Shown: piece by piece, positions 32,416-41,674 of the stretch
Layout of the letters: each line of letters starts with the position of its first letter
Position numbering within the stretch: the first letter of the stretch is position 1
DNA from: Caulobacter sp. RHG1
GTDB taxonomy: Bacteria > Pseudomonadota > Alphaproteobacteria > Caulobacterales > Caulobacteraceae
Reading direction: 5' to 3'
DNA: 64,000 nt
Assembly (NCBI RefSeq): GCF_013181195.1
Contig: NZ_SMZP01000008.1
Coordinates: forward strand, 124,001 to 188,000
Program-made: the position numbers and the translations under genes
The notes under the pieces: model-generated
Databases searched by the model: none
Told to the model about the DNA's origin: nothing
Seen by the model: the letters and a program-made list of their open reading frames with translations, nothing else

Positions 32416-33093
32416 CTAGTCAGTCGCTTCGCCCGCCAGCGGCGTCAGGCGATAGCCCAGGCCGCGGACGGTCTCGATGCGGTCGGCGCCCAGCTTCTTG
32501 CGCAGACGGCCGATGAACACCTCGATGGTGTTTGAGTCGCGGTCGAAGTCCTGGTCGTACAGGTGCTCGACCAGCTCGGTGCGGCCGATCACCCGGCCCT
32601 GGTGCATCATCATGTAGTGCAGCAGGCGGTATTCCAGCGAGGTCAGGCGCAGCGGCTCGCCATTGACGCTGGCGCGTGCGGCGCGCGGGTCCAGGCGTAG
32701 CGCGCCGCACGACAGCGACGGCGCGGCGTGGCCGGCCGAACGGCGCAGCAGGGCGCGCAGGCGGGCCAGCAGCTCTTCGGTGTGGAACGGCTTGGCTAGG
32801 TAGTCGTCGGCCCCCGCATCGAAACCGGCGACCTTGTCGCTCCAGGCCGCGCGGGCGGTCAGGATCAGCACCGGCGTGGTGACATTGCCCCGGCGCCAGC
32901 GCTCCAGGACCGAGACGCCATCCACCTTGGGCAGGCCCAGGTCGAGAACCACCGCGTCATAGGGTTCGGTCTCGCCCAGGAACTGGGCTTCCTCTCCGTC
33001 CGGGGCGTGGTCGACGGCATAGCCGGCGTCGGCCAGGGCCAGCTTCAGCTGGCGCGACAGGTCGGGATCGTCCTCGACGAGCAGAATGCGCAT
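32416..33093 (-). CDS. OmpR-family response regulator (PhoP-like)
   Basis: The 225-residue protein has a receiver with LVEDDP, Asp51 in VVLDLGLPKVDG and Lys in YLAKPFHTEEL, followed by a winged-helix output domain (LTSLEYRLLHYMMMHQGRVI, then NTIEVFIGRLRKKLG). It pairs with the kinase directly downstream. A PepSY-domain protein gene lies 19 bp upstream on the same strand, so the three genes likely form one transcript. Confidence 0.94.
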   Translation of the reverse strand: MRILLVEDDPDLSRQLKLALADAGYAVDHAPDGEEAQFLGETEPYDAVVLDLGLPKVDGVSVLERWRRGNVTTPVLILTARAAWSDKVAGFDAGADDYLAKPFHTEELLARLRALLRRSAGHAAPSLSCGALRLDPRAARASVNGEPLRLTSLEYRLLHYMMMHQGRVIGRTELVEHLYDQDFDRDSNTIEVFIGRLRKKLGADRIETVRGLGYRLTPLAGEATD

Positions 33094-33112
33094 GGAAAAC
33101 TCCTGAAAACGA

Positions 33113-33433
33113 TCAGCCGCCGCTGAGGATCTGGCCGGTCTCGGCGTCGACGATGAAGTCGATGCGGCGACCGTCGGCAGTCGCCCAGCGGACCCGGTAG
33201 TTGCGGCCTTCCAGGCCGGCGTCCAGCACGCGGCCGGGCACGCGGGCGGCGATCATCGAGATCACCCGCGACAGCGGCACGAGACGACCCGACTGCACGC
33301 CGCCGCGCGCCTGGTCCTGCTGGGCGCGCCAGTCGGCGCCGAGCGAGTCAGGACCACGACGTTGCGCCGACGCGGCGCCCGGAAGGGCGGCGACGAGCGC
33401 GGTGGCGACAAGAAGGGCGCGGATCGTTTTCAT
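33113..33433 (-). CDS. periplasmic PepSY-domain protein
   Basis: The 106-residue protein has a signal peptide (MKTIRALLVATALVAALPGA, ASA cleavage near 23) and a single PepSY domain: VPLSRVISMIAARVPGRVLD, then YRVRWATADGRRIDFIVDAE and TGQILSGG. PepSY domains are thought to inhibit peptidases or modulate sensors. As the first gene ahead of a PhoP/PhoQ-like pair, it may modulate the kinase or be part of the regulated output. Confidence 0.88.
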   Translation of the reverse strand: MKTIRALLVATALVAALPGAASAQRRGPDSLGADWRAQQDQARGGVQSGRLVPLSRVISMIAARVPGRVLDAGLEGRNYRVRWATADGRRIDFIVDAETGQILSGG

Positions 33434-33579
33434 GCTCTCCGGTCTAAAGGATCGCGGCTGAATGGAGACTGAACGTCGGGGTTATGAACGCGCTGCGACG
33501 TTCTGTCACGCTAGCTCACCCCTTAGCCGAGTCTGTGCCGGATCAGATTTCAATCCAGAAGCCAAAGACCAGACACAGA

Positions 33580-36150
33580 TTAAAGCGCGATCAGGCTCTT
33601 GCGGACCGTCAAACGCACCGTGCGGCCCAAGGGATCCAGGTAGTCGGCCTGGTAGGCCTGGGGCGTGCGGCCCAGGGCGTCCTTCACCACGGGGCGACTG
33701 TAGAGCACGTTGTCGGCGGCCACCGTGACGCGGGCGCCGGCCACCCATTTGGACACCGGCCCCAGGTTCAGGTCCTTGGGCGCCTCGTAGAAGGCCGACA
33801 GGTTGATGGTGGTCTGGTCGTCGAAGCGCAGGGCCCCCGTCGACGGGCCGGCGTCGATGACGCTGCCGCCGCGCCAGTTGCCGTTCACATTGACGCCCAG
33901 CCCCTGCTTGAAGGCGTTGAGGCGGAAGGAAAGCTCGCGGCGCGGCTGGCCGCGGCGGCTGGTGCTGGCGCCGTTCAACAGGTCCAGGGGCGGCAGGCCG
34001 CCGCGCAGAGTGGTCTCGTCGCGCAGCCGCCAGACATAGTTGACCGACATCTGCACCTGGCCGGCCTTGCTGCGGTCGGGCTTGGCCTTGCTGCCCTTGG
34101 GCGGCTGGCCCAGGAAGCGCGTCAGGTTGAAGCCGCCGCGCACCTCCTCGCGGTCGATGGCGTCGAAGTTGAGCGGCCGGCTGTCGATGGCCGTCAGCAC
34201 GCCGTCGGCGTTGCGGGTGAAGCGCTCGGGGAACGCCGCCTCCAGCGCCGCCGTGCCCAGCGGGAAGTTGGAGATCGGATCTTCGATGTGGGTGGCGACG
34301 TAGTTGGCGTTGACGGTCAGACGCGTGGGCCCGCCGTCGCGCCCCATCGGCCGGAAGTTCAGGCCGGCCCGCAGGCTCCGCCGACGGTCGTTGGCCAGCT
34401 TGGTGTTGCCGCCCTCCAGTCGCTGCACGGCCACGCTGTTGCCGGTGGCGAAATCGAACACCGTGACGCTGGGGGTCAGCACCGTCGGGTCGACCAACTG
34501 GTTGGCGTTGGGCGCGGTCTCTTCCTGCGAGATGTTCAGGTTCACAGACACCAGCTTGTCGGGCGTCCAGTTCAGGCCGCCGCCGAACGCCAGTCGGTCG
34601 CGGCGGCTGTCGATGTCGTAGCCGGCGTTGAGGCTGGCGGTCAGGTCGCCCACGACCGGCAGCACCTCGCGGCCGCGGCTGGTCAGCGGCACGTCAATGT
34701 CGCCCTGCAGCGAGACCGCGCGGCGCTCGAACACGCTGTGCATCGTCCCGCTGGACCGCACGGTGTCGGAGACCTGCTGGATGCGTTGACCGCCCAGCTT
34801 CAGGGTCGAGGTGATCCGTCCGGCGGGAGCCTCGGCGACATCACCGTTCAAGACGAGTTCGGCCTTGGCGGTCTTGGACGTCGACTTGGCGGTGTCGGGC
34901 TTGTTGATCTTCAGCAGGGCCGGCGAGACCGAGCCGAACGGATTGACGCCGGGATCGCCCGCCGCGATAGCCGCCTTCCAGTCGGCGGAGTCGACGCCCC
35001 GGCCGGTGACCGTATCGCTGTCGTTCTGCTCGTAGCCGCCGGTCACCGTCCAGCGCCAGTCGCGGACATAACCGTTGGCGGCCAGGCCCAGCTGCCCCTT
35101 GAAGGTCTGGGCCTCGCGGACCAGCGAGCCGGGCGCGTCCAGGTAGCGATAGACGGTGACGTCCTGGCCGAACGGCGAGAACGGGTTGCCGGCCGGCAGC
35201 TTCACCGAGGTCGCGGGCAGTCCCAGACGACTAGTGCGCAGCGCGTCCTCCAGGTTCAGGCTGACCGTGACGCTGACCCGTTGCGCCAGGTCGCGGGTGA
35301 CCGCGGTCTTGAAGCCCTTTTGCTGCAGCGCCGCCAGCAGGCTGCGATGGGCGATCAGGCCGTCCAGCTCCGGCGAACCGGCTCCGGGAACGAAGGCGGC
35401 CAGGTCCTGAGCGCCATTGGCCGCCGCGTCGGGCGCGCGGACCACGGTGACGACGCCGCCAGCCAGGTCCGACAGGGCCGGATCGATCTCGGCGCCGAAC
35501 GGCGAGGCCGCCACGTTGCCGATCAAGCCATAAGGCGAGGTCGCCGACGGGATGCGGTAGATGTCGCGATCCGCTTCCAGCAGCACGCCCTCGCCGCGGA
35601 CGTCCAGGCCCGCCGTGGTGCGCTCGTCGCCGGCCAGGCGGAAGGCGTCGGCGGTAAGGCGGCCGGTCAGCCGTGGGGCCGCGATGCTGCCCTCGCTCTC
35701 GGCCGCGGCCGAGGCGAAGCGCTTGCGCAGCACGAAGTTGACGACCTTCTGGTTGGGTCGGAAGCCGTACGACAGCGCGGTTGCCGGCGGCAGTACGTCC
35801 ATGCGCTCGATGGCCTGGGTCGGCAGGTTGCTGATCTCGGAGAAGCCCGAGATCCGCCGACCATTGGCGAGATAGATCGGCTGCGGCGCGTCCGGATCGC
35901 CGGTGGTGATCTCGCCCTGCAGCAGATTGACCAGGTCCGCCACGGTGCTGGCGCCTGTGCCCAGGATTTCCGAGGCGTCCAGGCTCAGTTCGGGCAGGGC
36001 CGGCCCCTGGGCCTTCCCGCGCGGCCCGGCCTGCACGACCAGCCCCTCGATCAGGGCCGTCTGCTCGCTCTCGGTCGGCGCGGTGGACACCGGTGTCTCT
36101 TGCAAGGGCGCACTGGCCTGCAGGAGCGTCAAGACGCTGACCAACATCAT
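33580..36150 (-). CDS. TonB-dependent receptor-like outer-membrane protein
   Basis: The 856-residue protein has a short N-terminal leader, a plug domain at about residues 50-150 (ASTVADLVNLLQGEI, QPIYLANGRRISGFSEISNL and LPPATALSYGFRPNQKVVNF) and a long beta-strand-rich barrel with a C-terminal strand TVRKSLIAL. The plug lacks an obvious TonB box. This type, with the plug reading like a secretin-short domain, occurs widely in Caulobacterales, which have many such receptors. The transported ligand is unknown. The leader is weak for a signal peptide, so the exact N-terminus is uncertain. Confidence 0.82.
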   Translation of the reverse strand: MMLVSVLTLLQASAPLQETPVSTAPTESEQTALIEGLVVQAGPRGKAQGPALPELSLDASEILGTGASTVADLVNLLQGEITTGDPDAPQPIYLANGRRISGFSEISNLPTQAIERMDVLPPATALSYGFRPNQKVVNFVLRKRFASAAAESEGSIAAPRLTGRLTADAFRLAGDERTTAGLDVRGEGVLLEADRDIYRIPSATSPYGLIGNVAASPFGAEIDPALSDLAGGVVTVVRAPDAAANGAQDLAAFVPGAGSPELDGLIAHRSLLAALQQKGFKTAVTRDLAQRVSVTVSLNLEDALRTSRLGLPATSVKLPAGNPFSPFGQDVTVYRYLDAPGSLVREAQTFKGQLGLAANGYVRDWRWTVTGGYEQNDSDTVTGRGVDSADWKAAIAAGDPGVNPFGSVSPALLKINKPDTAKSTSKTAKAELVLNGDVAEAPAGRITSTLKLGGQRIQQVSDTVRSSGTMHSVFERRAVSLQGDIDVPLTSRGREVLPVVGDLTASLNAGYDIDSRRDRLAFGGGLNWTPDKLVSVNLNISQEETAPNANQLVDPTVLTPSVTVFDFATGNSVAVQRLEGGNTKLANDRRRSLRAGLNFRPMGRDGGPTRLTVNANYVATHIEDPISNFPLGTAALEAAFPERFTRNADGVLTAIDSRPLNFDAIDREEVRGGFNLTRFLGQPPKGSKAKPDRSKAGQVQMSVNYVWRLRDETTLRGGLPPLDLLNGASTSRRGQPRRELSFRLNAFKQGLGVNVNGNWRGGSVIDAGPSTGALRFDDQTTINLSAFYEAPKDLNLGPVSKWVAGARVTVAADNVLYSRPVVKDALGRTPQAYQADYLDPLGRTVRLTVRKSLIAL

Positions 36151-36237
36151 GGGAGCCTCCCCGGATCCTCAATGGAATATGGGGAATCCCTAAGATGGGT
36201 AGGCGCTGGAGGCAAGGGGGCCAGCGCCCTCTACGGC

Positions 36238-37173
36238 CTACTTCCGCTTAGGCGAGTACGGCTTCTGGTCACGCCAGGCCTGGGCGAACTTCTCCAGGTC
36301 CTCGTCGACCGTCTCGGGCAGGGTCACCACCAGGCGCGCCAGCAGGTCGCCGCGCTTGCCCTTGGCGTCGGCGAAGCCGCGGCCTTTCAGGCGTAAGGTC
36401 TGGCCGCTGTTGCTGCCCTTGGGCACGCCCAGCATGACATTGCCGTCGGGTGTCGGAGCCTCGACCTTGCCGCCCAGCACCGCATCGGGAACCGAGATCG
36501 GCAGGTCCATCACAAGAGCTTCGCCCTCTCGGCGATAGATCGGGTGAGGCTTGATGGCCAGCTCGATCAGGGCGTCGCCCTGACCGCCGCGACCGGGGCT
36601 GCCCTGGCCCTTCAGGCGCAAGGTCTGGCCTTCCTGGGCGCCGGCAGGGATGGTGACGTCGATCGTGCGGCCGTCCGAGAAGGCCACGCGCTTCTTGCCG
36701 CCCTTGATCGCCTCTTCCAGGTCGATGTCCAGGCGCGCCTTGATGTCCGCGCCCTTGGCGGCGAAACCCGGACCGCCACCGCCGCCGAACGGGCCACGCC
36801 CCGCGCCGCCGCCCTGATTGAACATGCCGCCGAACAGGTCCGACAGGTCGATCTCCGGCCCGTCGTCGCGCTGGAAGCCGCCACGGCCAAAGCCCCCGGC
36901 GTTGAACGGGCCGTTGCCCGGCTGGCCGCCGAAGCCGCGCATGGTCTCGCGACCATCGGCGTCGATCTGGCCCAGGTCGAACTTCTTGCGCTTTTCCGCA
37001 TCGCCGACGATGTCGAAGGCGGCGCTGACCTGCTTGAACTTCTCCTCGGCCTTCTTGTCCCCCGGATTGGTGTCCGGGTGATGCTGCTTGGCGAGCTTGC
37101 GGAACGCCTTGCGGATCTCGTCCGCGGTCGCGGTGCGGGAAACGCCAAGTTCCAGATAGGGGTCGCGCGCCAA
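36238..37173 (-). CDS. DnaJ-like co-chaperone (CbpA type)
   Basis: The 311-residue protein has an N-terminal J domain with the HPD motif at residues 32-34 and a Gly/Phe-rich linker (about 75-130). It has no Cys-rich zinc fingers, and two C-terminal substrate-binding beta domains (KGADIKARLDIDLEEAIKGG to the end) follow. That is the type II / CbpA layout. It stimulates DnaK ATPase. It lies just downstream of the GTA g15 fragment on the same strand; whether they share a transcript is unclear. Confidence 0.93.
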   Translation of the reverse strand: MARDPYLELGVSRTATADEIRKAFRKLAKQHHPDTNPGDKKAEEKFKQVSAAFDIVGDAEKRKKFDLGQIDADGRETMRGFGGQPGNGPFNAGGFGRGGFQRDDGPEIDLSDLFGGMFNQGGGAGRGPFGGGGGPGFAAKGADIKARLDIDLEEAIKGGKKRVAFSDGRTIDVTIPAGAQEGQTLRLKGQGSPGRGGQGDALIELAIKPHPIYRREGEALVMDLPISVPDAVLGGKVEAPTPDGNVMLGVPKGSNSGQTLRLKGRGFADAKGKRGDLLARLVVTLPETVDEDLEKFAQAWRDQKPYSPKRK

Positions 37174-37261
37174 GGAAGGTCCTTCGAAGAATTGAGCTGT
37201 GGTGGGTATCGCCCTCCATCTAGAACGTCCAGAGCGGGACGCAAGGGCCGATGTGGCCGAT

Positions 37262-39586
37262 TTACCACAACCCTATGGTCGCAGAGGCGCCCCAGCCGTA
37301 TAGCGCATCGGCCTGGGCGACCTCGATCACCGCCGCCGACGAGGGCGCGTCCGCCGTCCGCATGGCGGCTGTGTAGACGAAGGCCGGGCTCGAAACCTCG
37401 ACCTCCCGCAGCGCCGCGCCACCGTCCAGCACGCGGAGCCGATAGCGTTCGCCCCCCTCGGCCAGCGGAACCTCGCCGTCCCAGACGTCGCCGCCGACGC
37501 GGGCGCGGCGGATCCAGGACAGGCGCAGGTCGCCGCCGACCATCCGGCCGCGCAGATGCGCCGGCGCAAGCGGTCGCAAGGCGCGGCCGGTCCAGGTCGC
37601 CGTCACCTCGGTCATGGCTGCGCCCGAAGGCGGACCGCCGGCCGGGGCGGCGCGGATCAGCAGCGGCGCGCCGCGCTCGAAGGCCGCCACGCTCATCGGC
37701 GCCACCGCCTCGTCCAGCAGCACTAAGGCGGCGCCGGTCGGGATGATCGCCTCGCTCGCCGCGCCGTCGCGCTGGCCGCGCAACAGGCCCGAAAGCCGCC
37801 AGACGTCCGGCGCGATCAACTGGGCGGCCTGGAAGGCGATAATCTCCCAGTCGCCGGCGGCGGCGCGAATGGCCAGGACGTTCTCCCCCGCCAGCACGGC
37901 GGCCAATGGGGCGGAGGAGAGACTGCGCCCTTCCATGCGGACCGTCAGGCTGCCGGCGCGATCCAGTCGATGCGGCAAGGCCGGCGGCAGATCGCTCAGC
38001 GTCTCGCCGACCGTAGCCGGCGCGGGAATACGGGCGCGGACGGTCAGGGTCGCCGCATCGGCCCCGGCATGGACCTCCAACGGCCGCCAGGGCTCGCTCG
38101 CCGCCGCGACCAGAGGCCGGGCGTCATCGGTCAGCGCGCCATCGGACGGCAGGTCCAGCACGTGCAGCACCGGCGGCGCGGCCGGGTCGCGCGGCGGGGA
38201 CGGCGTCCAGTCGATGGCCTCGCCCACGCCTTGCACCGCCAGCACCGGGACCAGGGTGGCGCGCGGCTGCTCGTCCAGATCCAGGCGCGCCACCCGCCAG
38301 GCGCCGCCGTCGAACGCCAGCCGGTCGCCGGCCTCCAGCCGCAGGGCGGCCGACGGCGCCAGGCAGATGATCCGCGCCCGTCGCGTCGCTTCGTCGGCGG
38401 CCAGCATCCGGCGGGCGACGGCTTCGGCCTCGGCGGCCGCCAGCACGATCGGCGCGTCGGCGTCGCGGGTCCCCTGCCCCGTCTCGCGCCGCACGATCAG
38501 CGCCCCGACCTGATAGTCGCGAGCCGCATCCAGGAAGCGCAGGCGCAAGGCCTCGACGGCGGGATCCAGCGTGCGGGTCTCGGTCTGGCCCGGGCCGTCC
38601 TCGGGCAGGACCAGATCGTCGTCGGTCAGCGCGCCGGACGTCCGTCCCGACCGCGACGCCATCCGCACATGATCGCCGCGCTCGACCGGATCCAGGGCGA
38701 AGGCTTCGGTCAGGGGGCTGAGCGCGTCGCGCAGACGCATCGGCCGGTCGACGACATAGCCGCCCACGCTGCCGCCCGCCTCGCCGGGGTCGATCCGCAC
38801 CCCGGCCCGCGCGCCCAGGGCCTGGATCAGCTCGGGCAGCGGCGCGACGCCCGCCCGTCCCGTCAGCCAATGGCCCAGCAGCCAGTTGTCGCCGTCGGCC
38901 CAGACATCGGACCGGGCCGGAAAGTCGGGAAACGGCCGGGCGTCCCAGCACCAGGCGCTGGCCGCCTCGATCATCGGCCCGCCATACAGCGGCGAGACCG
39001 GATTGGCGTCCGGCTCCTCAAGCCAGGCCAGCACGGTCTCCAGATAGCGCCGCTGGCCGAAGTCGTCGCGCTCGCCGGTCGAATAGGGCGGCAAGAAGCT
39101 CTCGGAGCTCTTGGGATCGACGAACAGGTTGGGCGCATTGGCGCCCTTGTCGACGGCCGGGCAGCCGAACTCGGTCAGGCGGATGGGCTTGGACTTCGGG
39201 ACCCAGACCGTGGGCGTCGCCGCGCGCACGCCGGCGGGCCGGTCGTGGTGGGGATTGCTCCACCACGCCTTGAGGTCCTTGGGGCGCCAGATCCACGGCT
39301 CGCCATGCGCGCCGTCGGTGATTGGGGTGCGCGCCTGGGCGTCGCGCGCCGCCGCGTCGGTATAGAACCAGTCGTAATTGTCGCCGCCGGTCAGGCCGGC
39401 GCGCAGATAGGCCGCGTCGCTGGGACCGAACCAGCCTGCCTGGGCGTCTAGGTGCGTCTCGCCCTCGCGCCAGTCGGTGACCGGCGGATACCAGTCGACG
39501 CCGACGAAATCGATGTTCGGATCGGCCCACAGCGGGTCGAGGTGGAAGACCGCGTGGCCGCCGCCGGGCTGGTGACCGAAGTACTC
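37262..39586 (-). pseudogene. GTA host-specificity/TIM-barrel tail protein (g15), C-terminal fragment
   Basis: This is the 3' part (774 codons plus stop) of the GTA tail-tip gene split by the mobile element. It continues the TIM-barrel-like domain (EYFGHQPGGGHAVFHLDPLW, then NIDFVGVDWYPPVTDW) and runs through the phage-tail part to the normal C-terminus. The reading frame is open right up to the insertion point at 39586, and the 5' half resumes at 60432. The in-frame ATG at 39229 could give a shorter product but is internal to the gene. The fragment has no native start. It becomes functional only if the element excises. Confidence 0.92.
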
Positions 39587-39606
39587 GCTCGAAAACTACG
39601 GCGTTA
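39587..39606. other. left attachment junction
   Basis: GCTC at 39587-39590 is the shared core; bacterial g15 sequence lies to the left. The element begins GAAAA then CTACGGCGTTA (39596-39606), an 11-bp sequence repeated in the same orientation at 60394-60404 near the other end. On the minus strand the joint reads ttttcGAGCgagtacttcgg. Confidence 0.75.
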
Positions 39607-39653
39607 AATACCAGCACGATCCGCTGCGGAAAGCCGTTGCAGTCGCGCACGAG

Positions 39654-40283
39654 TTATTGAGTTGGGGCCTGCCTCGACCGGCGCTTGATCGCCTTCACAG
39701 TGTTGCCGATGCTCTCGTGAAAACGGTCGTCAGCCTCATCGGCCTTTTCCACGTCGGGCAGCCTACGCTCGTACTGGGCATGCAGATCAAACCTACCACC
39801 ATGTTCGCGCCTCCCGAGCTTGAAGCGCGCCCTAACCTCGCCAGCGACGGTCAGCAGCTTGTACCCCACCCGGACACATTCGATCCGTGTATCGTCAGCG
39901 GTATGGCTCGCGTCAGTAACAGCGAGGATGCCATCGAGCTTCGTTTGGGCCGCAGTCACCGCGCCTTGGCCACTCAGTACCTTCATGGAGAGCTTGGCGC
40001 CGATAGCCCGCCAATCCGTCGTCGGAGGGAAATCTGGAAAGGCTGGCACGCCGACGTAGGGTTCGCCCATCGTGCCCGCCGACCCGTTGAACAGTTCGAT
40101 TTGCTCTGCACGGTACAATGCGACGGCCGCGAAATTTTCCAGCGCCAACGTGACGAACATCGCCGACGTCCGCCCCTGCTCGCTCTTGGTAAGGTAATCC
40201 CGCAAAAAGGTGGCCAGTTGGGTCAGGGCCGCCGCCAATAGTCCAGACAGGAAAATTGGCAGGATTTTATCGGCGGTCCACAT
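39654..40283 (-). CDS. hypothetical protein with N-terminal membrane helix, 209 aa
   Basis: I do not recognise the family. An N-terminal hydrophobic helix (KILPIFLSGLLAAALTQLAT) is followed by a soluble region of about 180 residues, mostly helical, ending in a basic tail (KAIKRRSRQAPTQ). It overlaps the stop of the upstream membrane-protein gene (TGATG at 40283), so the ATG at 40283 is used. It is the last of three small minus-strand genes at the left end of the element, 67 bp from the insertion point. Confidence 0.6.
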   Translation of the reverse strand: MWTADKILPIFLSGLLAAALTQLATFLRDYLTKSEQGRTSAMFVTLALENFAAVALYRAEQIELFNGSAGTMGEPYVGVPAFPDFPPTTDWRAIGAKLSMKVLSGQGAVTAAQTKLDGILAVTDASHTADDTRIECVRVGYKLLTVAGEVRARFKLGRREHGGRFDLHAQYERRLPDVEKADEADDRFHESIGNTVKAIKRRSRQAPTQ

Positions 40284-40612
40284 CAAGTGGCCAACTTTTC
40301 GGCCGCACGCGGGCCGCGCGTCATCCAGTAACTTAGGCCGAACGTTGCGACCAACGCGAGGATCAGCAGCAGCTTCAGCGGAATCGTGAACAAAGGCTCG
40401 TCATGGCCGATTGGGTCACAGGGGACAAACACCATCCCGCTGGTGTCGCACGGGACGTCGATGATGTGCTTCATCGGGCCGAGGATCGCCCCAGCTTCTA
40501 TCGCGGCGAACATCCCGATGTTGTTGGCGATGATGAAGAAGTTTGACATCAAGACCGCGACTACGAACGCCAGCCAGACAGCGCCGATCATCCAGTTCAC
40601 ACGTGCTTTCAC
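40283..40612 (-). CDS. small membrane protein, 109 aa
   Basis: The product has two membrane helices (about residues 9-28, MIGAVWLAFVVAVLMSNFFI, and 78-96, LKLLLILALVATFGLSYWM) separated by a periplasmic loop containing two Cys (VPCDTSGMVFVPCDPIGH). Family unrecognised. It is flanked at 9 bp by an upstream small gene and overlaps the downstream gene by one base, so the three genes are likely one operon on the element. Confidence 0.6.
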   Translation of the reverse strand: MKARVNWMIGAVWLAFVVAVLMSNFFIIANNIGMFAAIEAGAILGPMKHIIDVPCDTSGMVFVPCDPIGHDEPLFTIPLKLLLILALVATFGLSYWMTRGPRAAEKLAT

Positions 40613-40621
40613 GGCATCCCC

Positions 40622-40867
40622 TTAATGCAGTGTACGCTCTGGCCAATGATCGTCGGCGTAAGCTTGGATCATGTCTCGCACGAACCGTTCGCGGGCGCTG
40701 GCGTCATCCGAATCCTTGGCCGCGTCCATCACAATGGTGACGACCTCGGCCAGTTGTTCCCACTGCTCGACCGTCAGCGGCGCGGCCTGTCCGCCTTCAA
40801 TCATGGCGGAGATCGTGAGCAAGCGTGCGTAGAGCGGGTCGGACGCGGTGGACATGAGCGTCACCAT
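40622..40867 (-). CDS. small hypothetical protein, about 80 aa
   Basis: A soluble acidic helical protein (core VEQWEQLAEVVTIVMDAAKD, then RERFVRDMIQAYADDHW). No domain recognised. ATGs at 40867 (81 residues) and 40855 (77 residues) are both possible, and the frame is open further upstream only as an antisense shadow of the lipoprotein gene. First gene of a three-gene minus-strand unit divergent from the lipoprotein gene at 40952. Confidence 0.5.
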   Translation of the reverse strand: MVTLMSTASDPLYARLLTISAMIEGGQAAPLTVEQWEQLAEVVTIVMDAAKDSDDASARERFVRDMIQAYADDHWPERTLH

Positions 40868-40951
40868 ACGGACAGCTTGAGGTTGGCGGCAAGACGCCAT
40901 TGAACTTGGCCGTGAGGCTTGCGAGCTTGGCGCCCGTACCTTGGGGGATTC

Positions 40952-41617
40952 ATGAAATACATTTGCCTTGCCGTTGTCGCCGCGACCCTCGCTGCGTGCG
41001 ACGCCGCTCCCCCTCCTGAACCTCCGAAGGCGCCGCCAGCGCCACAGCCGATCACGTTCGAGAGAATACGGCTGGAGGGCGGCCCGGACGTGGCCAAGGC
41101 TGCTGGGTTCACCCGGTGCGAAACGAACGAGGGGACCGGCTTCACCTGCTACCGCGACGACACGACCGTACTTGGGATCAAGGCTGAAAGCGCGAGCGTC
41201 AGGCTCGATCACCCCACGATCAACAACGGGCTCGACAAGGACACTCAGCGGCTCGCTTACGACACCATCGTCTTCAAATTCCCCGACAAGAAGCGCCGCG
41301 AAAACTGCGAGTACGACGGCGACCACCCGTTCGCCTGCGATGTCGGAGAGGGTGGCCTGAGCAGCCTTGACAAGGCGCTTCGCGAACAAGGCTACGTCTT
41401 GGAAAATCGCCGTTACGGTTACGTCTTCACGTCCATCCGCCAGCCAGTTCAGGTGACGGTCGGCACGAACAACTGGGACCGGGACGAGGTCAGGGTGTCA
41501 GGCTTGGGGGACGCGGACTGGAAAGAGCAGATCGCGCGGTATCAGGCCCGACAGTCAGCCGCCAAGGCCGAGAGCGATCAGAAGCAAGACTTCGTGAGGT
41601 CGATGGCCGCGCCGTAG
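40952..41617 (+). CDS. hypothetical lipoprotein, 221 aa
   Basis: The protein starts MKYICLAVVAATLAACDAAP, a lipoprotein signal with Cys16 in LAAC, then a Pro-rich linker and a soluble domain with further Cys pairs (FTRCETNEGTGFTCYRDD and ENCEYDGDHPFACDVG). It should be attached to a membrane on the periplasmic side. Family unrecognised. GGGGGA precedes the ATG at 40952, favouring it over an upstream in-frame start. It is element cargo; surface lipoproteins can change phage adsorption, but nothing here shows that. Confidence 0.7.
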   Translation: MKYICLAVVAATLAACDAAPPPEPPKAPPAPQPITFERIRLEGGPDVAKAAGFTRCETNEGTGFTCYRDDTTVLGIKAESASVRLDHPTINNGLDKDTQRLAYDTIVFKFPDKKRRENCEYDGDHPFACDVGEGGLSSLDKALREQGYVLENRRYGYVFTSIRQPVQVTVGTNNWDRDEVRVSGLGDADWKEQIARYQARQSAAKAESDQKQDFVRSMAAP

Positions 41618-41674
41618 GGGACGCCGTCGCGTCGCGCTCATTGCACAAGGCGTAGAGCCGCCGGGGGAAGTTAG

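Noticed and set aside
33484..36396. 970-codon open frame antisense to the outer-membrane receptor
   Set aside because: Same shadow effect; composition is unlike a protein and the minus-strand frame has plug and barrel features.
37970..39451. 493-codon frame antisense to the g15 C-terminal fragment
   Set aside because: Shadow; crosses sequence whose minus-strand translation matches the GTA tail family.
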